A DNA stretch of 64,000 nucleotides from Pseudomonas rubra. Its GTDB lineage: Bacteria; Pseudomonadota; Gammaproteobacteria; Pseudomonadales; Pseudomonadaceae. The stretch is from the NCBI RefSeq assembly GCF_028656935.1, contig NZ_JAMDGZ010000040.1:1-64000 (forward strand), written 5' to 3'. Under the pieces are notes generated by a model. The model saw nothing but the letters and a program-made list of their open reading frames with translations, was not told the DNA's origin and did not search any database. Made by a program: the position numbers and the translations under genes. How positions within the stretch are numbered: position 1 is the first letter of the stretch; every line of letters starts with the position of its first letter. Shown piece by piece: positions 26,661-35,895 of the stretch.

Positions 26661-26877
26661 CGGAAGTCCGGTCAGGCATCACCGCCTGACGGTGGTTGCC
26701 TGACCTGGAACTTCCGCGACCGCTTCACCTGACCCGGCCCTCATCGGAGGCACTCCCTGTACCCCTAGGCCCCTCCGATCCTGAAACAATCAGAGCAGCC
26801 CGGCCCCTTGATCATGCGCCTGCCTTCCTCGGGTGGCGCAGCATAGAAGCCTGAAAGGGGAAAAGGTTCAGCTTCTA
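26661..26877. other. Candidate structured RNA, three stem-loops
   Basis: Stem 1 (26661-26716) pairs CGGAAGT, GGTCAGGCA and CACC with matching right arms, 20 base pairs with small internal loops. Stem 2 (26743-26779) pairs ATCGGAGG with CCTCCGAT. Stem 3 (26844-26877) pairs TAGAAG and CTGAA with TTCAG and CTTCTA. No T run ends the set, so strand and ends are not known; it could be a small RNA or the 3' untranslated part of the ivy transcript. Confidence 0.4.
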
Positions 26878-26904
26878 TATATGTACTGAAGCGCGAGCAA
26901 CACC

Positions 26905-27375
26905 TCAGTACCAGTTTGGATCACGCTTGAGTTGCTCTTTTAGCAGGGCTTGCATGCCTTCGTCCGGCTTGCCCAGCCAGCGGTAGTCAGCGTGGCGTGT
27001 GGGCGATTTATCGGACGGCAGACCTTCGGGCACTTCGATCAACATCCCGTAGGCTTCGTCCTTGTCCCAGCTGAAAGCAACGATCAGACGCTTGTTCAGG
27101 CATTTCTGCTCGGACTCGCACAGTGGCCCGACCAGATACTTGTCGCCATCCTCCTCAACTGCCGACATCTGTTGCTCGGCAGTCCCACTCAGGTTGAGGA
27201 CCCATTCAGGCAAGCGCTCCTCATCTTTCACCACGTCTTGCCAGGTTTCCCGGTATTCAGGGTCCGAGCCAAGAATCTGGTTGGCCCGGACCTGGCCGTC
27301 ATTGGCCGCCATTGCCACTGCGCTGCCGCCCATCATCAGGGCGACAACCAGGGCTCTGCCTAGCGTTGTGCTCAT
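26905..27375 (-). CDS. Ivy-type periplasmic lysozyme inhibitor
   Basis: A 156-residue exported protein (signal peptide to about AMA-AND) resembling the inhibitor of vertebrate lysozyme family; from memory its place beside algB and gltP equals that of Ivyp2 (PA5481). The mature part has WVLNLSGTAEQQM and a cysteine pair CESEQKC where Ivy carries its inhibitory loop. It would protect peptidoglycan from lysozyme or own lytic enzymes. The ATG 27375 is preferred to a TTG two codons earlier. It starts two bases after the DUF1328 stop, so both are one transcript. Confidence 0.75.
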   Translation of the reverse strand: MSTTLGRALVVALMMGGSAVAMAANDGQVRANQILGSDPEYRETWQDVVKDEERLPEWVLNLSGTAEQQMSAVEEDGDKYLVGPLCESEQKCLNKRLIVAFSWDKDEAYGMLIEVPEGLPSDKSPTRHADYRWLGKPDEGMQALLKEQLKRDPNWY

Positions 27376-27377
27376 GT

Positions 27378-27542
27378 TCAACCCCTACCGCGGCGACCGA
27401 AGAAGAAGGACACCACAAATAGCACCAGGAAGATGATGAACAGAATCTTCGCGATACCGGTAGCGGCGCCGGCGATACCACCGAAGCCCAGCACGGCAGC
27501 AACAATGGCGATAATCAGGAAGGTGATGGCCCAACTCAACAT
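27378..27542 (-). CDS. DUF1328 small membrane protein
   Basis: A 54-residue protein with two hydrophobic stretches (about residues 4-20 and 30-48) and a GRRGRG basic end. MLSWAITFLIIAIVAAVLGF and the middle GGIAGAATGIAKILF match the DUF1328/YtjA family. Members are often stress-induced but have no known activity. The start ATG is preceded by AAGGAGAATC. It lies between the 94-residue membrane protein and ivy on the same strand. Confidence 0.88.
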   Translation of the reverse strand: MLSWAITFLIIAIVAAVLGFGGIAGAATGIAKILFIIFLVLFVVSFFFGRRGRG

Positions 27543-27587
27543 GGTGATTCTCCTTGCTGTTTTTGGAAGAAGTCTTTGGACGCTCGC

Positions 27588-27872
27588 TTAGAACACCCAA
27601 CGATCACGTGGTGCAGCAGCGTCAACCACGGCCGGGGTAGTGACAGGCGTTGCCTGCAAGACCCTGACAGGCAGGGGAGCAACCGAGCGTTGAACCTGAA
27701 CCTGAGCCACCTGCGCAGCCTGGGCCGCCAGTAGATCGGCGCTACGCGCCGCCTCCCAACTGCTGTAGAGCTGCCCGGCAATCAGGGTCAGCAGTAGCGC
27801 CATACTGAAAAACAGGCCCTGGCGCAGTTGAAGCGAAGTAACCTGCATTAGGGTGGCGGATTTACGGTTCAT
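27588..27872 (-). CDS. Small single-helix membrane protein
   Basis: A 94-residue protein with one membrane helix (about residues 20-40, LFFSMALLLTLIAGQLY) and an Ala/Val/Pro-rich tail that probably faces the periplasm. No family was recognised. The start ATG follows CAGGAGGAG, an excellent ribosome site. It heads a likely three-gene unit with DUF1328 and ivy, divergent from algB, and could be expressed under envelope stress. Confidence 0.7.
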   Translation of the reverse strand: MNRKSATLMQVTSLQLRQGLFFSMALLLTLIAGQLYSSWEAARSADLLAAQAAQVAQVQVQRSVAPLPVRVLQATPVTTPAVVDAAAPRDRWVF

Positions 27873-28183
27873 GCCGTGCTCCTCCTGCTGCGTTTATTGT
27901 TGACTTGATGTAGTCATTGCAGCAGGCATGCCAGCCTCAAAAACAATTTTTATCTTTAAAAATCAGATAGATAAGAAAACAGCTCAAGCCACCCTGAAAC
28001 GTATCCTGCACGATTGGACTTAGGCGTTCGTGCGTTTTGCATGATCAGCCCTGTGGATAACTTCGACGGATAAGTAACAGGCAAGCGACTACCCTGCAGG
28101 CAACGGAATGAATCAGAATGAGCCATGCAACTTGCACGATTTTTCCGACACTAACCTAGATCTTTCTAAAAGGAGCGTAGGAA
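27873..28183. other. Divergent promoter region of algB
   Basis: 311 bases between divergent genes. AT-rich near 27940-27990. The algB ribosome site AAAAGGAG lies before 28184. No AlgU (GAACTT/TCTGA) pair with correct spacing was found here for either direction. Confidence 0.4.
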
Positions 28184-29530
28184 ATGGAGTCAGCCCAGGA
28201 GCATCAAGGCCGTATTCTGCTGGTCGACGATGAGTCCGCCATCCTGCGAACCTTCCGTTACTGCCTCGAAGATGAAGGCTACAGCGTTGCCACCGCCAAC
28301 AGCGCGGCGCAAGCCGAAACCCTGTTGCAGCGGCAAGTCTTCGACCTGTGTTTCCTCGACCTGCGCCTGGGTGAGGACAATGGTCTGGATGTGCTGGCGC
28401 AAATGCGCATCCAGGCACCGTGGATGCGTGTGGTGATAGTCACCGCGCATTCGGCCGTCGACACAGCGGTTGATGCGATTCAGGCCGGCGCCGCCGATTA
28501 CCTGGTCAAGCCCTGCAGCCCGGACCAACTGCGCCTGGCAACCGCCAAGCAACTGGAAGTCCGCCAGCTGTCGGCGCGCCTGGAAGCGCTGGAAGGTGAA
28601 GTACGCAAACCCAAGGACGGCCTCGACTCGCACAGCCCGGCCATGATGGTGGTGCTGGAAACCGCCCGTCAGGTGGCCACCACCGACGCCAACATCCTCA
28701 TTCTCGGAGAGTCCGGTACCGGTAAAGGCGAGCTGGCCCGCGCAATTCACGGTTGGAGCAAACGTGCGCGCAAAGCCTGCGTGACCATCAACTGCCCGTC
28801 GCTAACCGCCGAATTGATGGAAAGCGAACTGTTTGGCCACAGCCGCGGTGCCTTTACTGGCGCCAGCGAAAACACCCTGGGCCGGGTCAACCAGGCGGAC
28901 GGTGGGACCTTGTTCCTCGACGAGATCGGCGATTTTCCGCTGACCCTGCAACCCAAGCTGCTGCGCTTCATTCAGGACAAGGAATACGAACGCGTCGGCG
29001 ACCCGGTGACCCGCCGCGCCGACGTGCGGATTCTGGCCGCGACCAACCTCAACCTCGAAGACATGGTCCGCGAAGGCCGCTTCCGTGAAGACCTGCTGTA
29101 CCGTCTTAACGTCATCACCCTGCACCTGCCGCCATTGCGCGAGCGCAGCGAAGACATCCTAACCCTGGCCGATCGCTTCCTCGCCCGCTTCGTCAAGGAG
29201 TACTCCCGCCCGGCCCGCGCGTTCAGCGACGAGGCCCGCGCCGCACTGCTCAACTACCGCTGGCCGGGCAATATTCGCGAACTGCGCAACGTGGTCGAGC
29301 GGGCGAGCATCATCTGTGCCCAGGAGCGCGTCGAAATCAGCCATCTGGGCATGGCCGAACAACCGGCCAGCAATGCCCCGCGCATTGGCGCAGCGCTGAG
29401 CCTGGATGAACTGGAGCGGGCGCACATCGGCGCAGTCCTGGCCACCAGCGAAACCCTCGACCAGGCAGCCAAGACCCTCGGTATCGATGCCTCGACCCTG
29501 TACCGCAAACGCAAGCAGTACAACCTGTGA
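28184..29530 (+). CDS. algB: NtrC-family response regulator AlgB
   Basis: A 448-residue response regulator. The receiver domain has the phosphoacceptor D59 in FLDLRL and K109 in LVKP; the AAA+ domain has Walker A GESGTGKG (175-182) and GAFTGA (222-227), the loop that contacts sigma-54; a Fis-type helix-turn-helix ends the protein (LDQAAKTLGIDASTLYRKR). AlgB controls alginate genes and, in P. aeruginosa, also quorum-sensing targets with KinB. It overlaps kinB by four bases (GTGA). Nearly full identity in motif positions to known AlgB supports the name. Confidence 0.95.
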   Translation: MESAQEHQGRILLVDDESAILRTFRYCLEDEGYSVATANSAAQAETLLQRQVFDLCFLDLRLGEDNGLDVLAQMRIQAPWMRVVIVTAHSAVDTAVDAIQAGAADYLVKPCSPDQLRLATAKQLEVRQLSARLEALEGEVRKPKDGLDSHSPAMMVVLETARQVATTDANILILGESGTGKGELARAIHGWSKRARKACVTINCPSLTAELMESELFGHSRGAFTGASENTLGRVNQADGGTLFLDEIGDFPLTLQPKLLRFIQDKEYERVGDPVTRRADVRILAATNLNLEDMVREGRFREDLLYRLNVITLHLPPLRERSEDILTLADRFLARFVKEYSRPARAFSDEARAALLNYRWPGNIRELRNVVERASIICAQERVEISHLGMAEQPASNAPRIGAALSLDELERAHIGAVLATSETLDQAAKTLGIDASTLYRKRKQYNL

Positions 29531-31314
29531 AACTGGCGATGAAGCTGCGCACACGGCTTTTCCTCAGCATCTCGGCGCTGATCACCGTGGCGCTGCTGGG
29601 CTTGTTGCTGGGCCTGGTCAGCGTGCTGCAAATGGCCAGCTCACAGCAGGCACTGGTGCGCGATAACTCGATGACCCTTGAGCTGGGCCTGAAGCTGCGC
29701 CAGAACCTGGGCGAGCAACTGACCCTGCTACTGGGCGACTCCGCAGATAAACCCGCCCTGGAGCACTTGCAAAGGCAATTCCAGCAATTGCTGGACGAAG
29801 GCATCAACCATGATGACGACAGCCCTGGCGACCAGGGGTTTGCCAAAGCCAACGTCGATTACCAGGCATTCCTGCAGGCCTACCGCAGCAGCCGCACACC
29901 GTCGAAAAGCCTGGGCGCCGAGCAGCCGTTGGGCCACGCCTTCAATCTATTGCGGGGTGATCTGGTCGAGTCGCACAAACGCGCCCTGCAGCACATCAAC
30001 GAAAGCGAACAAAAAGCCCATGACCGTGCCCTGCTGATTGGCGGCTTGCTGGGCCTGGTTGGCCTGAGCGTTTTGATTCTCGGCTTCGTCACCGCCCATG
30101 GCATTGCCCGCCGGGTCGGCCAACCGATCGAAGCACTGGCCAAGGCCGCCGACCAGATCGGCCAGGGCAATTTCGACGTCACCTTGCCGGTGTCCCATGC
30201 CCTGGAGCTGAACCAGCTGACCCGCCGTTTTGGCCTGATGGCCGAAGCCTTGCGCAAACATCAGGCGACCAACATCGATGAAGTACTGGCCGGCCAGCAA
30301 CGCTTGCAAGCGGTGCTCGACAGTATCGACGACGGCTTGCTGATAATCGATCGCCAGGGCCACCTGGAGCACCTCAACCCGGTCGCCCAACGCCAGTTGG
30401 GCTGGGAGGATGCGCGCCTGGGCACCGGTCTGGGCGATGCCTTGCAACGCCCGGAGCTGGACGAGCAACTGCGCCTGGTGTTGCGCGGCGGCACCCTGGA
30501 GCGGGTGCCCGACGATCTCAGGCTGGAAATAGATGAAGAAATCAGGCTGCTTTCCTATAGCCTGACACCGGTCTGTCACCCACAAGGGCAGATCCTCGGT
30601 GCGGTAATGGTGCTACACGATGTCACTGAGCAACGCGCATTCGAGCGGGTACGCAGCGAGTTCGTCCTGCGCGCTTCCCATGAGCTGCGCACCCCCGTGA
30701 CCGGTATGCACATGGCCTTCGGTCTGCTACGTGAGCGTTTGAGCGTTGCCCCGGGCTCACGCGAAGCCGACCTGTGCGAGACCATCGGCGAAGAAATGCA
30801 GCGCTTGACCCAGTTGATCAATGACCTGCTGAACTTTTCCCGCTACCAGAACGGCCTGCAAAAACTCGAGCTCACCCCCTGTGCCATCGACGAACTGCTG
30901 GACCGTGCTTGCGAACGTTTTGCCGCCACGGCCAACAACAAGCAGATCGAGCTGCAGGTAGAGCTCGCAGCACCGCTGCCACGCATCCAGGCGGACCCGG
31001 CGCAACTAGACCGGGTCTTGGACAATCTGCTGGACAACGCCGTGCGTCATACGCCACCTGCCGGACGTATCCGTTTGCATGCACGCCGCCATGCCGAGCG
31101 GGTGATTATCAGCATCGAAGACAACGGTGAGGGTATCGCTTACGGCCAACAGGGTCGGATCTTCGAGCCTTTCGTTCAGGTCGGACGCAAAAAAGGCGGG
31201 GCCGGCCTTGGCCTGGCACTGTGCAAAGAGATCGTGCAGTTGCATGGCGGGCGCATGGGCGTGTATTCGCGGCCCGGCCAGGGCACGCAGTTCTACATGG
31301 CCCTACCGGTCTGA
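29527..31314 (+). CDS. kinB: Sensor histidine kinase KinB
   Basis: A 595-residue kinase. Two membrane helices (about 11-33 and 168-190) enclose a 130-residue periplasmic sensor; then HAMP (about 191-243), PAS (about 256-368), HisKA with phosphoacceptor H385 in RASHELRTP, and the ATPase domain with DNLLDNAVRHTP and GAGLGLALCKEIV. KinB acts on AlgB, mainly as phosphatase in P. aeruginosa, and is a brake on alginate. GTG start 29527 overlaps the algB stop. Confidence 0.95.
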   Translation: MKLAMKLRTRLFLSISALITVALLGLLLGLVSVLQMASSQQALVRDNSMTLELGLKLRQNLGEQLTLLLGDSADKPALEHLQRQFQQLLDEGINHDDDSPGDQGFAKANVDYQAFLQAYRSSRTPSKSLGAEQPLGHAFNLLRGDLVESHKRALQHINESEQKAHDRALLIGGLLGLVGLSVLILGFVTAHGIARRVGQPIEALAKAADQIGQGNFDVTLPVSHALELNQLTRRFGLMAEALRKHQATNIDEVLAGQQRLQAVLDSIDDGLLIIDRQGHLEHLNPVAQRQLGWEDARLGTGLGDALQRPELDEQLRLVLRGGTLERVPDDLRLEIDEEIRLLSYSLTPVCHPQGQILGAVMVLHDVTEQRAFERVRSEFVLRASHELRTPVTGMHMAFGLLRERLSVAPGSREADLCETIGEEMQRLTQLINDLLNFSRYQNGLQKLELTPCAIDELLDRACERFAATANNKQIELQVELAAPLPRIQADPAQLDRVLDNLLDNAVRHTPPAGRIRLHARRHAERVIISIEDNGEGIAYGQQGRIFEPFVQVGRKKGGAGLGLALCKEIVQLHGGRMGVYSRPGQGTQFYMALPV

Positions 31315-31326
31315 AACAGCTACCGC

Positions 31327-32946
31327 TCAGGCCTCGTCGTCGATGCGGCGAGGGCCCAGGCGCCGACCGCGGGTGATCAGCTCGATGAATTGCCGAGCGT
31401 TGAGTGGATGAGCAAACAGCCAGCCCTGGCCATAGTTGACCCCTTCGCTGTTCAGTAGCAGGGCCTGGTCTTCATACTCGATGCCTTCGGCAATCACCCG
31501 CAACTGCAGGGCGTGGGCCATGCGAATGATGTGCGGCGCCACGCCGCTGCTGGCCGCGTCATGGCCCAGGGCATCGATAAAGGCCTTGTCGATTTTCAGG
31601 CAATCGACCGGCAGGGTTTGCAGGTAGGCAAGGCTGCAATAGCCGGTGCCGAAATCATCGATCAGCACCTGGTGCCCGACGGCGCGCAAGGCTTGCAGGT
31701 TATCGCGCGCCACCACCACATCGATCAGCCCGCGCTCGGTGACCTCGAAGGCGATCTGGCTCGCCGCCACATGGTGCAAGGCCAGCAGGCGCGCCGCCAC
31801 CCGGCCGATCCTGGGCACCATCACATCGCAAGCGGCAAGGTTCACCGAGATGTACAACTGGCGATTGGCGCGCAGTAGCTGGCCCAACTGCTCCAGCACC
31901 CGCTGCAGGACGAAATCGGTGATCTGGCGAATCTGTCCGGTGTTTTCCGCCAGCGGGATGAACAGCTCCGGGCTGGTCAGCGTGCCATCCGAGCGACGCC
32001 AGCGCACCAGGGCTTCGGCGCCTACACAGCGGCGGCTGGTGAGTTCGAAAATCGGCTGGTAGAGCACCTGCAGCTCACCACGGCGCAGCGCCCCCTGAAG
32101 CTCTGAACTCATCGAGCGACGTTGGCGGATCAACTGCAATACCAGCCAACCTATGCACCAGGCCAATACCAGACTGCCCGGGAACAGCAGCCAGAGAATC
32201 CCGTTCATCTTCAGCGGCAGGCTGGCCCGCGGCGCGATCAGCACCAATTGATAGTCCGGTGACTTGGTCGGCATGCGGTAAATCAGCCGATCAGGCAACT
32301 CCAGCAGCGAGCCACTGGAGGCGGGTGGCCAATCGGCGGACGGCGGCCACACCTGCGGCGGGCCGAGTACCGGTACCGCCCGCGTGCCGTTGTCGAGCAC
32401 CACCAGCAGGCTGCCTTCGGGCGGCAGGTCAACCACGTCGGTTATATGCCCACGGGAGGTGGCAACCAGAAACTTGCCACGCCCAAGCATCAGCGCCGCC
32501 AGGTTGTCATCGGGCTCGGTGGTTGTGTTGAGCCAGTAGCTGTAGGTCGGCCCCTGGATATCGGCAGGGCGTAACGGGTTGATGGTGCGCTCGCCCACCC
32601 GGTTGGAACAGGCGATGTTGCCATCGACGTAAGCGGCCTCATAAACAAAGCGGTAGCGGAATGCGACCTGTTGCAAGGCCGTCATCATGCTGGCATCGCA
32701 ACCTCGCACGGGTTGCGCCTGAAGTTCGTCGACGCCTTCACGCAGTTGGCCGAAGATCTGCTCGAGGCGGGCGAGAAAACGCTCGCCCTTGGCGTTCATC
32801 TGCTCGATTTCGCTTTGCTGCATTTGATGCATCGCCACGCCAACACTGGCCATGAGCAACAGGATCGCGCTGGCCATAGCCGCGAGTGTGGCCAATAACC
32901 AGGGACGATAGAGCAAGTGGCGCAGCACGGAGAGGGCAGCTGACAT
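31327..32946 (-). CDS. CSS-motif EAL phosphodiesterase of cyclic di-GMP
   Basis: A 539-residue membrane protein: helix (about 14-36), periplasmic CSS-type domain with paired cysteines (VRGCDASM, IACSNRVG), a second helix near 235-258 and a C-terminal EAL domain. The EAL residues appear intact: AEALVRW, EVTERGL, DDFGTGYCSLAYL and LKIDKAFI. In this type, loss of the periplasmic disulphide (DsbA system) activates the enzyme. ATG 32946 is preferred to a TTG one codon earlier. It lies between kinB and ampDh2, convergent to kinB. Confidence 0.9.
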   Translation of the reverse strand: MSAALSVLRHLLYRPWLLATLAAMASAILLLMASVGVAMHQMQQSEIEQMNAKGERFLARLEQIFGQLREGVDELQAQPVRGCDASMMTALQQVAFRYRFVYEAAYVDGNIACSNRVGERTINPLRPADIQGPTYSYWLNTTTEPDDNLAALMLGRGKFLVATSRGHITDVVDLPPEGSLLVVLDNGTRAVPVLGPPQVWPPSADWPPASSGSLLELPDRLIYRMPTKSPDYQLVLIAPRASLPLKMNGILWLLFPGSLVLAWCIGWLVLQLIRQRRSMSSELQGALRRGELQVLYQPIFELTSRRCVGAEALVRWRRSDGTLTSPELFIPLAENTGQIRQITDFVLQRVLEQLGQLLRANRQLYISVNLAACDVMVPRIGRVAARLLALHHVAASQIAFEVTERGLIDVVVARDNLQALRAVGHQVLIDDFGTGYCSLAYLQTLPVDCLKIDKAFIDALGHDAASSGVAPHIIRMAHALQLRVIAEGIEYEDQALLLNSEGVNYGQGWLFAHPLNARQFIELITRGRRLGPRRIDDEA

Positions 32947-33021
32947 CAAGAATTATCCCGTTGAATACCAAGAGGTATAGCAACTGCCACTCAAGTCAGC
33001 CTGCCCGTTGGGCGGTGCAGG

Positions 33022-33798
33022 TCAACGACGGTTGTTGAGTACCTGCAACATGGCAGCGGTCTGGGCATCTGCAACCCCATCAAAACGCTGGGGGCGAAAG
33101 CGCATCTGGAAAGCGGCCAGCACATGTTTGGTGCTGACATCGTACTCACCGGTCTGCTCGATGGCGTAGCCAAAACGCTTCAACTGCTGCTGATACCAGG
33201 CGATGCTCGGAGGATTGACGCTGAAGTACGCTTGCTGCCGGGCCACGGCCTGAGCATTCGGCCAGACCCCGAGCCCCTCGTCCGCCAGGCGCTTCCACGG
33301 GAACATCGGCCCCGGGTCGAGTTTGCGCAGCGGTGCGATGTCGCTGTGACCGATGATATAGCGCGGCTGGATGTGGTTGCGCTTGACGATGTCCTTGAGC
33401 AGGACGATCAGTGCCTGGATCTGCGCCTCGGTGTAGGGATGCCAGACCCGCCCGGTAGGCGTGTCGGTAAAACCTGGGTTGACGATCTCGATGCCAATGG
33501 AGGTGGAGTTGAGCCAGGTACGCCCATCCCACTGGCTGTCACCGGCATGCCAGGCGCGGCGGCTTTCATCGACCAGTTGATAGACCGTCGCCGGCGAGTC
33601 GCCGATCAGGTAATGGCTGCTGACCTCACCATGGGTCAGCAAGGCCAGTGAACGCTCCAGCGAGGCGTTGGTGTAATGCAAGACGACGAACTGGATCCGC
33701 TCGTCCTGATTGGCAGAAGTGTGGCTGCGGTCGATCCGCAAGCCAGTGGCGCAACCTGCCAGCGTCAGCAGCAGGAGCGCAGTGAAAAACGCTTTCAT
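33022..33798 (-). CDS. ampDh2: N-acetylmuramoyl-L-alanine amidase AmpDh2
   Basis: A 258-residue lipoprotein (lipobox LAGC, C16) with an Amidase_2 domain and a C-terminal peptidoglycan-binding domain (from about residue 195, GEYDVSTKHVLAAFQ). Zinc ligands sit in VVLHYT and IIGHSDIAP. It cleaves the amide between muramic acid and stem peptide, probably on the outer-membrane side. Start ATG 33798 gives the signal peptide; upstream starts lack one. Position next to kinB matches PA5485 (AmpDh2) from memory. Confidence 0.88.
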   Translation of the reverse strand: MKAFFTALLLLTLAGCATGLRIDRSHTSANQDERIQFVVLHYTNASLERSLALLTHGEVSSHYLIGDSPATVYQLVDESRRAWHAGDSQWDGRTWLNSTSIGIEIVNPGFTDTPTGRVWHPYTEAQIQALIVLLKDIVKRNHIQPRYIIGHSDIAPLRKLDPGPMFPWKRLADEGLGVWPNAQAVARQQAYFSVNPPSIAWYQQQLKRFGYAIEQTGEYDVSTKHVLAAFQMRFRPQRFDGVADAQTAAMLQVLNNRR

Positions 33799-33858
33799 GG
33801 AGGGCACTGTGATGAGAGTCTGCAAAGCGTAAGCTTAACGTATCCTCGCCAATGCCAC

Positions 33859-35868
33859 TCAGCCCTGTTCGACGCGATTTCGACCAAGATGTTTCGCCCG
33901 GTACAGCGCCTCGTCTGCCCGCTTGAGCACCGCTTCGCTGCGCTCACCGCTGCGAAATGCACTGATGCCGATGGACAGGGTGATGGTCACCCGCTCGCCC
34001 TTGAAATGGAACGGGCAGGCTTCGATGGCTGCACGCAGGGTTTCTGCCAGCTGGCAGCCGGCGGGCAGCGAAGTTTGCGGGATCAGCAGGACGAACTCCT
34101 CGCCACCAAAGCGGGCAATGAAGTCTCGGCTACGCAGACGCTTGCGCAGCACACTGGCTACGATCTTCAACACCTTGTCACCGGCCAGGTGGCCATAGCC
34201 GTCGTTGATACGCTTGAAATGGTCAAGGTCGAGGATCGCCATCAACAGATGACCGCCGTTTTCCTGCCACTCCAGTACTTCCTGATCGACCCGTTCCGAC
34301 CAGGCGGCACGATTGGGCAGGCCGGTGAGGGGGTCGATCAGGGCCTTTTGCCGCTGCTCCTCAAGGTGCTCACGGTAGCCCAGGGCTTCCTGCTCCATGC
34401 TCGCCACCCGCTCGGCCAAGCCTTGCAGACGGTTAGCCATGTCCTGCTCACGCTGATCACGCTGCTGCTGGTGCTCATCCATGGTGCCGAGCAAGCCTTC
34501 GAGGCGGTTCTCGAGGATATTCTTGAGGCTGCCCAGGTCGGCAGCACCCTGCACACTGCTTTGCAGGCTGTCGACGTGCTCACGCAACTGACTGTCGAGG
34601 TCGCGTGCCGCCGAGGTGTTGTCTGCGTGGCCTTCGCTAGCTTCATGCAAGTGGCTCTGGAACGACTCCAGACGCTCGTTGAGTTGCTGCAGGTAAGCTT
34701 CGAACTCGTGCTGGCCACTGTCGTTGATCGCCAGCATCAGCACTGCCAGGTCATCGAGGACCGGCAACAGTTCGTACCAGTTCAGACCGTGCTCCAGGCG
34801 TTCGCGCATGGACTGCGCCTGAGCCTTGTGGCGCTCGGGCAGGGTCAGGTCGTCAAGCAGGCCCAGCAGGGTGTCTTCAATATGCGCAGCCACCGAGCTG
34901 TAGGTTGGCTCGGTCCCGTCCGGCAGGGCGTAATGGGCTTCTTCATCGTCCTGCGCAGCGATTTCAGACGACTCGGTCGCAGGATCGTCCGGACTGTGTT
35001 CGAGTAAGGCCAGGACAGCCTGCTCGGCGTCCTCGGGTGGCGACTCGGGTGCGGCTTCAGGCTGCGGTTGTTGTGGCTCTGGCTCCGGCTCGACGGGCAA
35101 CTCGATACGTATCTCGGGCGCCGACGTAGGGGCGGGCTGTGCAGCTTCGCCTTCTATCTCGGCAGGCTCAAGGGGCTCGATGAGCCGCTCCTGAGCCACC
35201 GGCAATGACTGCAGCTCATCGACATCGACAGTCTCCAAGGGCACCGGCTCAGCATGAACTTGAGCCAGCTGCGCAGGCTTCTCACGGAGCTCAGGCACCG
35301 TTGCCGGGCCAGCGAGGGCCGGCTGCAAGGCTTCGGTTTCCGCTTCACGGTTGCCGAACAGGCGCTGCAACAAGCCCGGACGTTGCGCCTCTTCAGGCTG
35401 CTCCAGCGCCGACAGCGCCTGCCCCTGCAAGCCACTCAACTCACCCAGCAGCAGGGGCACTTCCCTGGATTGACTGGCCCGGGCCTCGACCTGCTTGGCG
35501 AACTTTTTCAGCGGCCGGCTGACTTCGCTGGGCAAGGGCAGGGCCTGTAGCTGGGTGACCAACGAGGTGAGCGCAGTACTGACTTGGGCGATGCGGGTTT
35601 CTCGACGCTGCTCGGAGTCGAGCACAGCCTTTTCCAGGCGCGGAATCAGGCCGGCGAGGGCGGCGTCCATATTGTCGGTGCGGATAACCTCGCGCATTTC
35701 CTTCATGCACTGGTCCACCGCCCGATCGCTGCCTTCAGCGGCCAGCGTGCTGCGCACCAGACCGCGGCGCAACAGGTCGAGGCGAGCCTCCCAACGGCGC
35801 TCGAGCTTCTCTTGCTGTTCGATACTCTTGAGGTATTTTTCTTTCCAGCGCTGGGCTTCGTCGGTCAT
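33859..35868 (-). CDS. GGDEF diguanylate cyclase, DgcH-like
   Basis: A 669-residue soluble cyclase. A long N-terminal part of helices and low-complexity Pro/Glu-rich stretches (about 230-310, EPEPEPQQPQPEA) leads to a coiled-coil region and a C-terminal GGDEF domain (last 165 residues) with active-site GGEEF in ARFGGEEFVLL. Start ATG 35868 is chosen over a TTG nine codons earlier. It follows the EEP phosphatase gene by 27 bases. From memory it matches PA5487 (DgcH), thought to be constitutively active. The I-site RxxD was not located. Confidence 0.88.
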   Translation of the reverse strand: MTDEAQRWKEKYLKSIEQQEKLERRWEARLDLLRRGLVRSTLAAEGSDRAVDQCMKEMREVIRTDNMDAALAGLIPRLEKAVLDSEQRRETRIAQVSTALTSLVTQLQALPLPSEVSRPLKKFAKQVEARASQSREVPLLLGELSGLQGQALSALEQPEEAQRPGLLQRLFGNREAETEALQPALAGPATVPELREKPAQLAQVHAEPVPLETVDVDELQSLPVAQERLIEPLEPAEIEGEAAQPAPTSAPEIRIELPVEPEPEPQQPQPEAAPESPPEDAEQAVLALLEHSPDDPATESSEIAAQDDEEAHYALPDGTEPTYSSVAAHIEDTLLGLLDDLTLPERHKAQAQSMRERLEHGLNWYELLPVLDDLAVLMLAINDSGQHEFEAYLQQLNERLESFQSHLHEASEGHADNTSAARDLDSQLREHVDSLQSSVQGAADLGSLKNILENRLEGLLGTMDEHQQQRDQREQDMANRLQGLAERVASMEQEALGYREHLEEQRQKALIDPLTGLPNRAAWSERVDQEVLEWQENGGHLLMAILDLDHFKRINDGYGHLAGDKVLKIVASVLRKRLRSRDFIARFGGEEFVLLIPQTSLPAGCQLAETLRAAIEACPFHFKGERVTITLSIGISAFRSGERSEAVLKRADEALYRAKHLGRNRVEQG

Positions 35869-35895
35869 GCCTGGGTCCGCAGAGGGTAATGGCAA

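Larger units (their letters stand above)
26158..26904. other. Long intergenic region with palindrome and stem-loops
   Basis: These 747 bases have no convincing coding frame. The part next to gltP should hold its promoter. A 17-base palindrome lies at 26366-26382, and the right third (26661-26877) has three strong stem-loops. Only short frames with no ribosome site or family similarity occur. Confidence 0.6.

Noticed and set aside
27873..28183. AlgU promoter in the algB upstream region
   Set aside because: TCTGA occurs on the minus strand, but no GAACTT-like box is found 16-17 bases upstream of it.
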